DNA from: Vallitaleaceae bacterium 9-2
GTDB taxonomy: Bacteria; Bacillota; Clostridia; Lachnospirales; Vallitaleaceae
Assembly (NCBI GenBank): GCA_038396585.1
Contig: CP121691.1
Span: 2,666,001 to 2,730,000, forward strand
Direction of reading: 5' to 3'
Length of the DNA: 64,000 bases
The notes beneath the pieces were generated by a model, which saw only the letters and a program-made list of their open reading frames with translations, did no database searches and was not told the origin of the DNA. A program made the translations under genes and the position numbers. Each line of letters opens with the position of its first letter. Within the stretch, counting starts at the first letter, position 1. Positions 14,484-24,964 of this stretch are shown in pieces.

Positions 14484-16973
14484 TCATAAACTATGTAATT
14501 CTTTTTTTGAATTGACCCCTAACTTCGAATAAATGTGTGCAAGATGGGTTTTTACCGTGTTTTCAGAAACAAATAATGTATTTGCAATATCCTTATTTTT
14601 CTTTTGAAGTGCCGCCAGTTTATATACCTCGTATTCACTAGGTGTCAGTTCTATCAACGCTTCGTTAGAATACAACGACTTGCTTAACAATTGTACTCCT
14701 TTTTTATAACGATTGCACACCTGAGTAACATACAAAGGAACCTCAAGTCCAGTTTCATTTGACACTTTTTTTAATAAGTCATAATTTTCTGCAAAGGGCA
14801 GAATAATTTTATCAGGTAGCGCAATATCGAATGCCTTGGATAAATATTCTTGGGCCATCTCTATCTGATTGGCTTGCATCTTAGCAATGGCCATATAGAG
14901 AGTAAAGTACACTTTTGTCAACTGACTGTTTAAGGCTTCGGCTACCCCCATCGCTTCTTCAAAAAGCATTTGCACCTCAACATGCTTTCCTTGTAACAAC
15001 AGCGCTCTAGCGAGCAGACAAAAACCGAACGTACTGCTCATAGGCAAAATTTTATCTATAACTTTTTTTATGGCTTCTTCATGATCGAATTGAACTTGAA
15101 GCTGTAAATGCATATGTTCATTAATTAAAACAATTTCACTAAGCTCATAATGAATGGCTCGTGTTTTTTCGCTATCATATAAATACGATTGGCAAAGTTC
15201 ATACATATGCTTGCTTCCATAAAATATCGCCACACGTTGTAATACAAAGACAGCTGCAAGATAGAGGCTCTCCTGATTCGTACTCCTTGCCTGAGAAATC
15301 CCCTTATAACAAAGATTTTCTGCAAGGTGTTCTTCCCCTCGAAACAGTGCAATCTCTGCTCGAAAAATCGTATCCGCCCCCATGCCATGCCCTTTTACCA
15401 TAGAAGAATAAAGGGGCATACACCGACCCATATCTTCCATATGCTCTTCTAACTTTCCAACAGCACTCCAATACAAAGACACGACACTGGGATTGCCAAA
15501 CGTCCATGGATCACGGGGCAAAATAGCACTGCTTTTTCCTTGCAATAAGTTATAGGCTTTTTGTTGATATAAACCCATTTTTGCAATATGATTAAAGACG
15601 CTAAAGGATTCAATAAGCGCCAATTCTCCTTTAATCTTTTCTATGCTATCACGCTCTATACCTTCATCCTCAATAGCTGCATGAAGCATTTGGCAAATCA
15701 TCCCATACTCTTCATAACAATTTTGTGTAAAAAATTCAAAAGCAATAAGAATATACGCTAATGGATACAGATAAACCGATTCTTCTATATGTGTCAAAGC
15801 AATTTTTCGCAGCCATAAAAGATAACTTTCTTTTGAATAGCGTAAAGAAATATTATCAAAAATTAATGAACTATCGATGAGCGAAAGGACTTTGTTATAT
15901 TGTTCTATTTTGCAATACATTAAAATTGCATTGGCTATATTTTGAGTGCTAGCATACCACTGGGCTGATTGAAGAACAATCTGTGTTTGATGGGTTTTTG
16001 ACAACTTAGAAAACTCCAGTTGTAATACTTCCCGCAAAATTGAGTGGAACGTATACGTTGCCTCTTTATCATTGTAGGCGAGCAGTGGAATTTTTTCAAA
16101 CCGATAATTCGAAGCTTCTATCGAACCATCAAAGTAAATCAACTGTTCTTGTGTGAATGTATCAAAAAATGACAGGGCAATCAATAGCTGCCTTTGCCGT
16201 TTTTCAAGTGTATCTAAAATCACATTCTCAATCATGGCATGTATGGCCACTGTAGACTGAAATTCTTGGTGCTTTGAATAATGAAGCAGTTGAAGATATA
16301 AAGGAGCAATCCAACCTTCCGAGTAGGTCAATAAAAAATCCAGTTGACTATTTGTCAATATAACCCCAGCTTTTTTAAAATATGCCACAATATCCGTCTT
16401 TTTGAATGTCAATTCCTCACTAGATAGGTATAAACATTTTGCACAATGTGTTAAAAACTCGGACTCTCTATGAATAATTTGTGTGAGCACAACAATATGC
16501 AAATACTCGGAATTATTAAACAGAAAAGCTTCCCATATGCCTTTGGTAAAGTATTTTTGAATGCATTGAAAGTTATCAAAAACTATATACGTCGGTTCTT
16601 CACAACGAATCTCACAAAGTAACTGAGATATTTCATCAATATTATAAAGACTTGGAAGACCAAGTGCCGATAGACGCGTCCCAGTATCGGCATCAATCCT
16701 TTTAAGCGTATGGCACCACCTTTCCCATGCTTGTATTGCCGTATCATTCTCACTAAAGCTAATCCAACGTACATCAGCATCGTTAAACGACTTAAAAAAA
16801 TACCGAATACAAGTTGTCTTTCCATAACCGGAGGCGGCTTCAACCACCGTCACCGGAAACATTGGAATATTATACATTGCTTCTTTAAGCGTCGTTGAAA
16901 AATAGTGTATATTGGTTTTTATAGTGGCTTGTTTTTTTAAGGATCGCACATTGTTTTGTCTAGAATGAGCCAT
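14484..16973 (-). CDS. MalT-like STAND ATPase, LuxR-family transcriptional regulator
   Basis: 829 aa, ATG at 16973 behind GGGGGAGG. N-terminal P-loop NTPase (VVEAASGYGKTTCIRYFF, about 43-60; Walker B-like YIVFDNFQ near 130), a winged-helix and a long helical TPR-like sensor region (about 330-750). A C-terminal LuxR helix-turn-helix follows (about 765-825: LTPSEYEVYKLAAL.KKNKDIANTLFVSENTVKTHLAHIYSKLGV). Such proteins bind an inducer and ATP, oligomerise and activate sugar or secondary-metabolism genes. No target is obvious; the neighbours are the HAD hydrolase and the SLH cluster. Preceded by its own short gap and followed by a terminator, so probably a single-gene unit or joined to the HAD gene. 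Confidence 0.9.
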   Translation of the reverse strand: MAHSRQNNVRSLKKQATIKTNIHYFSTTLKEAMYNIPMFPVTVVEAASGYGKTTCIRYFFKSFNDADVRWISFSENDTAIQAWERWCHTLKRIDADTGTRLSALGLPSLYNIDEISQLLCEIRCEEPTYIVFDNFQCIQKYFTKGIWEAFLFNNSEYLHIVVLTQIIHRESEFLTHCAKCLYLSSEELTFKKTDIVAYFKKAGVILTNSQLDFLLTYSEGWIAPLYLQLLHYSKHQEFQSTVAIHAMIENVILDTLEKRQRQLLIALSFFDTFTQEQLIYFDGSIEASNYRFEKIPLLAYNDKEATYTFHSILREVLQLEFSKLSKTHQTQIVLQSAQWYASTQNIANAILMYCKIEQYNKVLSLIDSSLIFDNISLRYSKESYLLWLRKIALTHIEESVYLYPLAYILIAFEFFTQNCYEEYGMICQMLHAAIEDEGIERDSIEKIKGELALIESFSVFNHIAKMGLYQQKAYNLLQGKSSAILPRDPWTFGNPSVVSLYWSAVGKLEEHMEDMGRCMPLYSSMVKGHGMGADTIFRAEIALFRGEEHLAENLCYKGISQARSTNQESLYLAAVFVLQRVAIFYGSKHMYELCQSYLYDSEKTRAIHYELSEIVLINEHMHLQLQVQFDHEEAIKKVIDKILPMSSTFGFCLLARALLLQGKHVEVQMLFEEAMGVAEALNSQLTKVYFTLYMAIAKMQANQIEMAQEYLSKAFDIALPDKIILPFAENYDLLKKVSNETGLEVPLYVTQVCNRYKKGVQLLSKSLYSNEALIELTPSEYEVYKLAALQKKNKDIANTLFVSENTVKTHLAHIYSKLGVNSKKELHSL

Positions 16974-17006
16974 TGATCCTCCCCCTCATCTGTAATTGGA
17001 TTGCTT

Positions 17007-17612
17007 TTATACGGATATATGATACTGTTCTAACGCCGTCTTTAGCTGTTCATAGTTATCGAATACGATTCCATGAAGACCCGCTTTTTTTGCACCGGCG
17101 ATATTTTCTTTTGTATCGTCAATAAATACACATTCTTCAGCTGGCACCTGAAGTGAATGTATAACATAATCATATATCTCACGATGAGGTTTCATAAGCT
17201 TAAGATCACAAGAACAATATGTTGAGTGAAAGATCTCAAAAAGCTTTAGTTCTTCTTGAATGTAGCGTTTGGCTTCCATGTTAATATTGGACAACAGTGC
17301 CACATGTCCTACTGTTGTCCTTAGCCGCTTAATCAGTTCAACCACCTTCTGATTAATTCGCGTCCAACTATGATAATCTTCCGTGACCAATGCCTCAAGT
17401 GTTACTGAATCCAAATCTTTTCCACTAATGCGCTGCCAATATTCTTCTTTGTTAATAAGTCCTTCATCATATGCTGTTCGATGATAAAAATACGCTTCCT
17501 CAAAGTCTTCAACCTTCATTTGAACAAGTTCTGCCATTGTCTTTACACGCTCTTTATCATGGGGATATCCTATAACTCCTCCAAAATCAAAAATAATGCA
17601 CTGTATCTTCAT
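17007..17612 (-). CDS. HAD-superfamily phosphatase (IA type)
   Basis: 201 aa, ATG at 17612 behind GGGAGG. Motif I IIFDFGGVIG (residues 5-14) with Gly in place of the second Asp, as in many YihX-like HADs. Motif II is LLSNIN, motif III the Lys of LMKPHREIYDYV, and motif IV VFIDDTKENIAGAKKAG. The helical cap lies between about 20 and 85. Likely hydrolyses a sugar phosphate or similar small phosphate ester in the cytoplasm. Stands between the sugar-operon end and the LuxR regulator; an extended -10 promoter (TGC-TATAAT) lies 53 bp upstream. Confidence 0.88.
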   Translation of the reverse strand: MKIQCIIFDFGGVIGYPHDKERVKTMAELVQMKVEDFEEAYFYHRTAYDEGLINKEEYWQRISGKDLDSVTLEALVTEDYHSWTRINQKVVELIKRLRTTVGHVALLSNINMEAKRYIQEELKLFEIFHSTYCSCDLKLMKPHREIYDYVIHSLQVPAEECVFIDDTKENIAGAKKAGLHGIVFDNYEQLKTALEQYHISV

Positions 17613-17664
17613 ATATTTTGCCCTCCCATTTTATCTAAATGCATATTATATTTTCTATGCATCA

Positions 17665-17670
17665 ATTATA
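17665..17670 (-). promoter_or_regulatory. Extended -10 promoter of the HAD gene
   Basis: Leftward TATGC-TATAAT at 17674-17665; no good -35 at 17 bp, consistent with the TGn extension. A direct/inverted ATGCAT pair lies just downstream. Confidence 0.55.
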
Positions 17671-17714
17671 GCATAAAATATATGAAGCTCATTATTTTAT
17701 ATACACTATTTTTT

Positions 17715-19754
17715 CTATTTTGACTCCCATTCAAAGACATAATCTACGCTGATGTCTTCGCCAAACCACATTGGAAAGTTTGTTCCCCATACATTATTGT
17801 GAATATTAAAGTAAAATCCTCTATCCAAATCTCCCACGACATTATCAAATTGGAGAAAGTTTGAACTTCCTATTCCAACAAGAGGGGTATGTATAGGCGT
17901 TATCTTCATGTGCTTATCTGCTCCATCATAGGTGACATATTCTGTACAATGCAATTTTTTTGCTCCATCACGAACCACGTTATAGCAAGAGACTTCACTG
18001 TCTAGTTTATTCAACTTATATTGATATTTGTTATCTATCTTTGGTGCGATAATTAACCATGATGCTTCTGGAATTCGACTGATATCTTTCTTTTTCCATG
18101 AGAGATTGATTTCAATCTTATGTGCATAAATACGATATGCTATGTTAATTTCTCGAGGACAGCCATATACCTCACATGCCCGGGGTTCCATTGCAAGCTT
18201 CATCACCGCTAAAACATGTGTCTTTTTTTGTTGATAGCACAAATCAATTCCAAAAGGATAAAAACATTCTCGCTCATAAGCATCGTCTACAAATTCATAT
18301 CCGGGTTTTGAAAAATCTGAGATACACCAACGATAATTCTCTTTTGTATCCATATATTTTCCAAACCAAGCTTCATAATCGGCAACACCTATTTTTTCAT
18401 ACAAAAATCTACCGATAGGGTTATCCGTTCCGGCAATTTCTTGCTCTTTTCCATCGACAAGTTTAATAATACTTCCGTCGGCGCCAAAAACTATTTGATT
18501 TTCCATAAATACATATTCTTTTCCCGGGATAATGCTATCAAACCCTTCTGTATTCATGCTATTGTCCGTTTGACATGCTTTATTTGCCTCTTGCTGTTGA
18601 GCTATATCTAGGCTCGAAACCGCTTTTTGTATATATTCCCTTTGTTCTTTCCATGACTGCTCAATAACCTTATATCCTCGTTTATTAACCTCGTTATATG
18701 TAAAAGGTGTTATAAAACCATACTTATCCGTAACACAGTTTTCTACATCATCTATCGCCCGCGCCCGCATAAAATCCTCTTTTGCATAATGCTTATAATC
18801 CGGTAGATATTTTTTTAAGTCCATCCCCCACGTATGTTCACAAACCAGTAGCAGGTTATCCATAAATCCACAATATTGTTGACTGTCTTTGACTATATCT
18901 CCATTTTTTATCCATTGGTCTTTTAACTTTAATAACGTCTTGTAGTTGGCTACTTTGATCGGATCCGTTGCGACACCGTGAATCCACGTATCTCCAATCT
19001 CTTCAGTAACCACAGGAAGTATATGGCGTTGTTCCCATGCCGCTTTTGCATATGCATCCAATGTCGAACCATAAACTTCACACTCTCCATAGGTTTCTTG
19101 CACACGGGCATATTCTTTTTCAATGGTCTGTCTATCCAGATAACCACAATTATCCCCAGCATGGCAAAAAGTCAAAATATCATCTAACCCATCAATACAT
19201 AAACTTTCGCCATATACATTGGAATAATTCACAATAATTTCTCTTCCTTCTTGGTCACGCCATAAAAAGGCCTTAGGTACATGAGGCATTTTGGATGCAG
19301 GATTAACACCAATATGCAGGTATTTAATCCCTGCCTTTACCAAATGTTTTATGATGCCAATCGTGTGTCCCGGAACGTCGGTCATCTTTGCCGCTATGGT
19401 TTTTTGGTTAAACATTGCATCTAGTTTTTGACTATAGCTAAGTCCATAATTAAGTAAAGTACTATCCATAAGCTCTGTATGGGTGGTAAAGGGTATACCA
19501 TGCCACTTAATATATCCTTTTTCCACAGCTTCCCTTAATTGAGTCAACTCATGCTCATCTTTGGATTGAACATAGCGATAGATAAGCCAAGACCCTGTAG
19601 TCCATACAAATTTTTTATGGGTCGTATTCATTTCAAAAGCAATCTTAATCGCATTGTCGATATAATTGTTTAGATATTGTTGTTCCACATTTTCTGCAAA
19701 ATCAGTAAACCCAATATCAAGATGGGTTTTATAAATTATATGTACTTTTTTCAT
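17715..19754 (-). CDS. DUF5054 protein, GH38-like sugar hydrolase relative
   Basis: 679 aa. N-terminus HIIYKTHLDIGFTDFA carries the His-x-Asp of the GH38/GH57-type zinc fold, and KMTDVPGHTIGIIKHL (about 140) places an Asp where GH38 has its nucleophile (DVFGFS region). The rest is a beta-rich C-terminal half. I recognise it as DUF5054, a family found with glycan genes but without a firm assigned activity. No signal peptide, so cytoplasmic. Last gene of the operon; its ATG follows the GH38 stop by one base. It may act after the mannosidase on the same imported glycan. Confidence 0.85.
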   Translation of the reverse strand: MKKVHIIYKTHLDIGFTDFAENVEQQYLNNYIDNAIKIAFEMNTTHKKFVWTTGSWLIYRYVQSKDEHELTQLREAVEKGYIKWHGIPFTTHTELMDSTLLNYGLSYSQKLDAMFNQKTIAAKMTDVPGHTIGIIKHLVKAGIKYLHIGVNPASKMPHVPKAFLWRDQEGREIIVNYSNVYGESLCIDGLDDILTFCHAGDNCGYLDRQTIEKEYARVQETYGECEVYGSTLDAYAKAAWEQRHILPVVTEEIGDTWIHGVATDPIKVANYKTLLKLKDQWIKNGDIVKDSQQYCGFMDNLLLVCEHTWGMDLKKYLPDYKHYAKEDFMRARAIDDVENCVTDKYGFITPFTYNEVNKRGYKVIEQSWKEQREYIQKAVSSLDIAQQQEANKACQTDNSMNTEGFDSIIPGKEYVFMENQIVFGADGSIIKLVDGKEQEIAGTDNPIGRFLYEKIGVADYEAWFGKYMDTKENYRWCISDFSKPGYEFVDDAYERECFYPFGIDLCYQQKKTHVLAVMKLAMEPRACEVYGCPREINIAYRIYAHKIEINLSWKKKDISRIPEASWLIIAPKIDNKYQYKLNKLDSEVSCYNVVRDGAKKLHCTEYVTYDGADKHMKITPIHTPLVGIGSSNFLQFDNVVGDLDRGFYFNIHNNVWGTNFPMWFGEDISVDYVFEWESK

Positions 19755-19755
19755 T

Positions 19756-22700
19756 TTATTTTTTCATCTCCATCTTCAATGTTTTGATTTCATAAGGTGA
19801 TAGCTCACATATAATATCCTTCGTAGCATTATGCCACTTATCTTCTTCTTCCAATATATTGGAGAATGCGTAGCGACTTATACCAAAACTACTACTTATC
19901 TTGATTTTCTCACTACCTCCTCCATACTCATGTAACCGAAGAATCAAAAATTCACCATCTTCCGAGCGTTTAATGGCATCCACTTCAACATTTTTTCCAT
20001 CAATCTCAACAAGACTTTGACACACTTGGCTTTTTTTCCCAAAGTAAGGCACGAGCTTGTTATTTAACTTTCTAGCTTCACTATTGACTCGCCCCTCGAC
20101 AAAGTCGCCTCTATGAGGGTATAGGCTATATATAAAGGATTGCTCACCAATATCGGCTTTGACGTCAGGGTGAATCGATGATTTAATTAATGACAGTCGA
20201 ATACATCCATCTTCAACATCATACCCATATTTGCCATCATTAAGCAAGCTTATACCAAAATCTCTTTGAGATAGGTCCACATAACGAATTGCGCAGGTTT
20301 CAAATTTAGCCTTATCCCATGAAGTTGTCCGATGTGTAGGTCTTTTAATATTTCCAAAGGATACATCATGGGTCGCCTCTCGTGCATAGATATTTAGAGG
20401 GAATTTCACCTTAACTAATTTTTCTTGGGTCTGCCAATTCATATGTGTCTCAAAATCAATACGATTGGAGTAATTATATATCTTCATCGTTTGTAAAACC
20501 GTACTGTTTTTATAGCGGTATCTAAATTCAATGGATGTAAACAAATCGCCTTTTTCTAAAACGGTTACGCTCTCAAGCTCTTTAATAACGTCCATAGTAT
20601 GAAACGTATCTTCAAGTGTTTCAAGCTTGATTTCCCATGCTTCAAATTCTCCCGGCTTATCATCAAACACCTGAAACTCATTGGCATAACTACCTTCTAG
20701 AATCAATTCCCGGTCCAGCTGTTTGCTGTAGATTCTTGTAAGACTTCCTCTTGGTGACCATTGGATAATATAGAGATTATTCTCAAAATATCGTCCATGA
20801 ATATCCACCTGGGCTGTATTTAAGTGTGGCCTCTGCCCACTAACTACCTTATAATTATTAAATGCAAAAGGCGTCAAGTTTTTGGCATATATCCATGTCC
20901 CTTCACGGGTGAGCTGAGATAACAGCACATTTTGATGTTCATCGATGATAGATTCATCAATAAATACATCGTTAAGCAGCATGATATTTTCCCTATCCAT
21001 AATAGGATTATACACGGTTAACATATTCTCCGCATCAACACTGATTCGACGAAGCATATGGGTTATAATCTCGTCTGCCATGGACGCACTTTGCTGATAA
21101 TCGCCTAGTGCATCTTCTGCCACTTGCCTTGTACAAGACCCTGGCAAAATGTCATGAAACTGATTCGTTAACAGGATTTTTATTCCTTGTTCAATCTGTT
21201 CAAAAGGATATACATTCCAATCCTTACAAAAAAGGCTAGCCGTAGCCGCTACCATCTCTGTGTAGCGATATATACTCTCTAGCTTACGATTCCATTTTTT
21301 AATTTTTCCTTGAGTTGTATATGTTCCCCGATGAAATTCCAAGTACAATTCATTATTCCATATTGGTTTCACACCTTCATATGCATTAAAATTAGCTGTT
21401 AGCTTTTGGATATATTCTCGTATGGAACTATGCTTAACCTTTGGGAGTGTCGGTATCTGATCAACAATATCAATAGAGTTGACCATCTCCATATTAGCTC
21501 CACCACCACCATCACCATAACCATAGGCTATGAGCATGGAAGGATTAATTTGTTTGCTTTGATAATTTTCCCATGTACCTAACAAACTGTTGCTGTCAAT
21601 CACCGCATTATATACATAATGCTTTTCTCCAAATGGATGTGGTGTGGTGATGAGATGACAAAGAACCTGACTAGCATCCATTCCTTTCCATAAAAAAGTA
21701 TCTTGCGGCATCTTATTATACTCGTTCCAACTCAATTTTGTTGTCATGATGCAGTCAATATTAGCACTTCGCATCAATTGAGGCAGCGCAAAGTTAAATC
21801 CAAAAACATCTGGGAGCCAAATAAAATCTTTTTTATATTGTTCTCCAAATTCTTCCCGAAAAAACTTTTCGCCATAGAGCAGTTGGCGTACAAGGCTTTC
21901 GCCATTTGGCATGTTCATATCGCATTCGACCCATAATCCCCCGCCAACTTCCCAGCGCCCTTGTTTGACCCTATCTTGAATTGCCTCATAAAGTCCCGGT
22001 TCTGTCTCTTTTATCCATTGATATATTTGTGGCTGACTCTGAAAAAAAACAAAGCTCTCATGTTCTTGCATCATTTTATATACTGTACTAAATGTTCTTT
22101 TCGCCTTTTGCTTACTATGTCGGATTCTCCATAGCCAAGCCAAATCTAGGTGTGAGTGGGCGACACAATAAGACTCTATCAAATTATTTTTATTGTACTT
22201 ACTTAATTGTTCTTTGATATAGTCTAGTGAATTATCCACATTTTCATTGGTGTAGATACTTAAAGCTTGCTTTAGTATCTTTTGATATACATATTTATAT
22301 GTATTGCTCGCATCAAGACGTTCATACTCATCCAGAATATGCTTCAAATAATAATACAAAGCATTATAGTCCGGACGATACAGCGCAAAAGAAATCTTTT
22401 TAAACGTATGCTCTTGCTCTTTCTCCTCGCCTCCGGCTTCAACTCCACTCCATGTCAAAATGTAAAACACATTATTGGCAATATCAAAATTCTCAAGAAT
22501 AACCTCTTGATGGTTTCTATCTACACCTTGGCATACGGTCCCATCCTTTAAATATAAAAGCCCTTCCATACCCTTTTCAAACCAAACGCCTGTTTTACCT
22601 ATGTCAAAAAAACACCGAATCGCTTTATGCATATAATTTAATGGCCATTGAACCTTTATCTTAAGCCAGTAATATTGGTCTCGCCCAATAAATGTATCGC

Positions 22701-22863
22701 CTTTTTTGAAAGAAAAAAAATCACAGGTATCTACCAAGCCAATATCTAAGACCGTGTCACTTGGCTTAGATATTTCTATTTCATCTACTGTGATTTCTTC
22801 ATAATACCTTGACGCATATATCTCTTGAATTTTATCTCTAAATAGTTTTATATCTTTTTCCAT
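19756..22863 (-). CDS. Glycoside hydrolase family 38 alpha-mannosidase
   Basis: 1035 aa, the usual length of bacterial GH38 enzymes. Catalytic domain from about 235: VAHSHLDLAWLWRIRHSK (zinc His-x-Asp), QPQIYQWIKE, WEVGGGLWVECDMNMPNGESLVRQLL, and WLPDVFGFNFALPQL with the nucleophile Asp. The helical middle region contains NQFHDILPGS (second zinc His/Asp). C-terminal beta domains fill 600-1035, and an N-terminal accessory domain spans 1-230. Hydrolyses alpha-mannosides in the cytoplasm. Lies in a six-gene transport/hydrolase operon, 14 bp after the PHP gene, so it should process the glycan brought in by the ABC importer. Confidence 0.94.
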   Translation of the reverse strand: MEKDIKLFRDKIQEIYASRYYEEITVDEIEISKPSDTVLDIGLVDTCDFFSFKKGDTFIGRDQYYWLKIKVQWPLNYMHKAIRCFFDIGKTGVWFEKGMEGLLYLKDGTVCQGVDRNHQEVILENFDIANNVFYILTWSGVEAGGEEKEQEHTFKKISFALYRPDYNALYYYLKHILDEYERLDASNTYKYVYQKILKQALSIYTNENVDNSLDYIKEQLSKYNKNNLIESYCVAHSHLDLAWLWRIRHSKQKAKRTFSTVYKMMQEHESFVFFQSQPQIYQWIKETEPGLYEAIQDRVKQGRWEVGGGLWVECDMNMPNGESLVRQLLYGEKFFREEFGEQYKKDFIWLPDVFGFNFALPQLMRSANIDCIMTTKLSWNEYNKMPQDTFLWKGMDASQVLCHLITTPHPFGEKHYVYNAVIDSNSLLGTWENYQSKQINPSMLIAYGYGDGGGGANMEMVNSIDIVDQIPTLPKVKHSSIREYIQKLTANFNAYEGVKPIWNNELYLEFHRGTYTTQGKIKKWNRKLESIYRYTEMVAATASLFCKDWNVYPFEQIEQGIKILLTNQFHDILPGSCTRQVAEDALGDYQQSASMADEIITHMLRRISVDAENMLTVYNPIMDRENIMLLNDVFIDESIIDEHQNVLLSQLTREGTWIYAKNLTPFAFNNYKVVSGQRPHLNTAQVDIHGRYFENNLYIIQWSPRGSLTRIYSKQLDRELILEGSYANEFQVFDDKPGEFEAWEIKLETLEDTFHTMDVIKELESVTVLEKGDLFTSIEFRYRYKNSTVLQTMKIYNYSNRIDFETHMNWQTQEKLVKVKFPLNIYAREATHDVSFGNIKRPTHRTTSWDKAKFETCAIRYVDLSQRDFGISLLNDGKYGYDVEDGCIRLSLIKSSIHPDVKADIGEQSFIYSLYPHRGDFVEGRVNSEARKLNNKLVPYFGKKSQVCQSLVEIDGKNVEVDAIKRSEDGEFLILRLHEYGGGSEKIKISSSFGISRYAFSNILEEEDKWHNATKDIICELSPYEIKTLKMEMKK

Positions 22864-22877
22864 TTTTCGGTCCCACT

Positions 22878-24098
22878 TTACTTATATATCGGATTGCTTA
22901 ACAGTATAGTTTCATGTCGATTGGTCACATCTATAAATCGCTTCACTTCTACTCTTAAAAATATATCTGTTCCAAAAGCTTTTTCCATTTGAAACGTCGT
23001 CGTATCTCCAATTTCTATTTCTTGATAGCTCTCACTTCCAATGATGTGAACCACATCTGCCTGTGCTACGCCCTCTATCTCTATAGTCACAAACTCATCT
23101 GTTGTCTTTTCTCCTATCACATTATGCTCTGTATAAAACTCTAAATGTGTATCAAAGATGGACATATAACTATTTCCTTTTTTCATTGCTTCTAAGATAT
23201 CGTGTTTGCAATAACTCTGTGCCAACACATACAAACTAGGTATACCATGTTTTACATATATATCATCCCGATGGACATCACTACCACCTACTGCCGGTAT
23301 TTGATATCCCTCTTGCAACATTTGCTGCCATAATTTTACCGCTTCATAATTATCATTATGCATCGGTCCATTCCAGACCTCTATCCAATCAACTACATCC
23401 AAATCAATGGCATACTGCCATGTATTTCCTTTGTGATAGGGGTGATTGATTCCAATATATCCACCTTGTTTTTTCGCTTGCTCAAAAACCGCATATACAT
23501 CCTCATTATTAAGCACCCTAAAGTCAAAATCAAAGTTTTTGATACCTACGATGTTGCTATGCCCCTTATACGTCGTCAATTCGACTCCTTCAATAAAAAT
23601 CAGCCCTTTATCTGTTGGCAAATTATTATGATGCGAAACCGTCGTATGGTCTGTACAAATAATAAAATCCATATGCTGTTCATGCATAAGTCTTGAAGCA
23701 TCATCTAGACTATACTTACCGTCACTATGGAACGTATGTGTATGGGTATCACCTTTTAGCCATTGTCTGTGTTTTTTTACCACATTAATCTCAAGTGTAA
23801 CCATACACCCATCTTGAGGAACCTCATATGTACCTAATATAACCTCCCATTGTCCTTTCATCAACTCTCCGGAAATATATCCAGGTGTCGCATGGTCTAG
23901 ACATATATAGAAGTTGTCTCTAGCTCCTCCACTAAAACCACGTATCCTTTTTGGGTCTTTGACGCCGATATCTATTGTCGCATCACGTGCATCGACGCGA
24001 TAGGCGACTTCAATTTTTTCCACGTCATCATCCACGCTAAAAGGTATCATGACATAATCTTTTTCTTGTTCTTTTTTAATAAACTCTTTTATTATCAT
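22878..24098 (-). CDS. PHP-domain (CehA/McbA-like) metal-dependent hydrolase
   Basis: 406 aa, ATG at 24098 behind AAAGGAT, 1 bp after the permease gene. An N-terminal beta domain (1-115) precedes a PHP trinuclear metal core: GDTHTHTFHSDGKYS (about 117-131), FIICTDHTT, GINHPYHKG, and GGSDVHRDD. The family cleaves phosphoesters or related bonds. Position between importer genes and the mannosidase suggests removal of a phosphate (for example from a phosphorylated mannan) before or after mannoside cleavage; this is inference. Confidence 0.88.
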   Translation of the reverse strand: MIIKEFIKKEQEKDYVMIPFSVDDDVEKIEVAYRVDARDATIDIGVKDPKRIRGFSGGARDNFYICLDHATPGYISGELMKGQWEVILGTYEVPQDGCMVTLEINVVKKHRQWLKGDTHTHTFHSDGKYSLDDASRLMHEQHMDFIICTDHTTVSHHNNLPTDKGLIFIEGVELTTYKGHSNIVGIKNFDFDFRVLNNEDVYAVFEQAKKQGGYIGINHPYHKGNTWQYAIDLDVVDWIEVWNGPMHNDNYEAVKLWQQMLQEGYQIPAVGGSDVHRDDIYVKHGIPSLYVLAQSYCKHDILEAMKKGNSYMSIFDTHLEFYTEHNVIGEKTTDEFVTIEIEGVAQADVVHIIGSESYQEIEIGDTTTFQMEKAFGTDIFLRVEVKRFIDVTNRHETILLSNPIYK

Positions 24099-24099
24099 T

Positions 24100-24954
24100 T
24101 TATCCTTTCACTGCGCCTGCAAGCAGTCCTTTTGCAAAGTGTTTTTGAAGTGCAAAGTATAGGATGACAAGGGGAAGCATTCCAACGACAACACCTGCCA
24201 TCTGCACATTGGGGGTAATCAAATTACTTGATGATGTTGCATCATCAAATGCGACTATTGCTTTAATTGCCTGTTGAATCGTGTATTTTTTGGGTTCTGT
24301 GATAAATAAAACAGCTGCACTATAATTATTCCATCTCGCCACCGCATCAATTATAATAATTGTCGCAAGACCTGATTTAACCATCGGAAGATATATCTTT
24401 TTAAAAATCAACAGATTGCTTGCTCCATCCATTTTTGCCGCTTCTGCCATTTCCTTAGGAACACCCATATAATAGCTTTTCATTAAAAGTATGCTAAATC
24501 CTGCCGCCATGTTATAGATAATCATCCCCGATAATGTATTGGTAAGGCTAAATTGCTTATACAAAATATACTGAGGCATCATCAAAATTTGTTGAGGTAC
24601 CGACATGGTCGCTATTATAAAGATTGTAATTATCTTAGCTCCCGGCAGATTTTTTTGCGCTAGCACATATGCCGCCAAGGAACATGTTACTACATGAAAA
24701 AAAGTTCCAAAGACCAAAATAATCGTTGAATTGATAAAGGGTCGTAAAAACCCTACCTGTTTAAATAATTTTACAAATCCTTCAAGACTGAATTCTCTGG
24801 GAAAGAGCATAAACCCACCCTTTAACGAATCCTTTGAAGAATCAAAGGCCACCGCAAAAGCTGATAAAATCGGTATTACCAGTACCAATAACAATAAAAT
24901 CAACATTGCGACTATACCTGCTTGTAGATAAGAACTTCGCTTCATCATCATCAC
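24100..24954 (-). CDS. Carbohydrate ABC importer permease, MalG type
   Basis: 284 aa with six membrane helices and the EAA loop EMAEAAKMDGASNLLIFKKIYLPM (about 170-193) that docks the ATPase. Starts in a run of GTG/ATG codons behind AGGT, so the exact start is one of three adjacent ATGs. C-terminal GLLAGAVKG is typical of MalG-like sugar permeases. Pairs with the MalF-type gene 10 bp upstream. No ATPase gene is in the operon; a shared MsmK-like ATPase elsewhere is expected. Confidence 0.93.
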   Translation of the reverse strand: MMMMKRSSYLQAGIVAMLILLLLVLVIPILSAFAVAFDSSKDSLKGGFMLFPREFSLEGFVKLFKQVGFLRPFINSTIILVFGTFFHVVTCSLAAYVLAQKNLPGAKIITIFIIATMSVPQQILMMPQYILYKQFSLTNTLSGMIIYNMAAGFSILLMKSYYMGVPKEMAEAAKMDGASNLLIFKKIYLPMVKSGLATIIIIDAVARWNNYSAAVLFITEPKKYTIQQAIKAIVAFDDATSSSNLITPNVQMAGVVVGMLPLVILYFALQKHFAKGLLAGAVKG

Positions 24955-24964
24955 CTATTTTCTC

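Noticed and set aside
17665-17700. Possible terminator after the DUF5054 gene
   Set aside because: Only weak AT-rich symmetry; no GC-containing stem with a T-run in the leftward direction.
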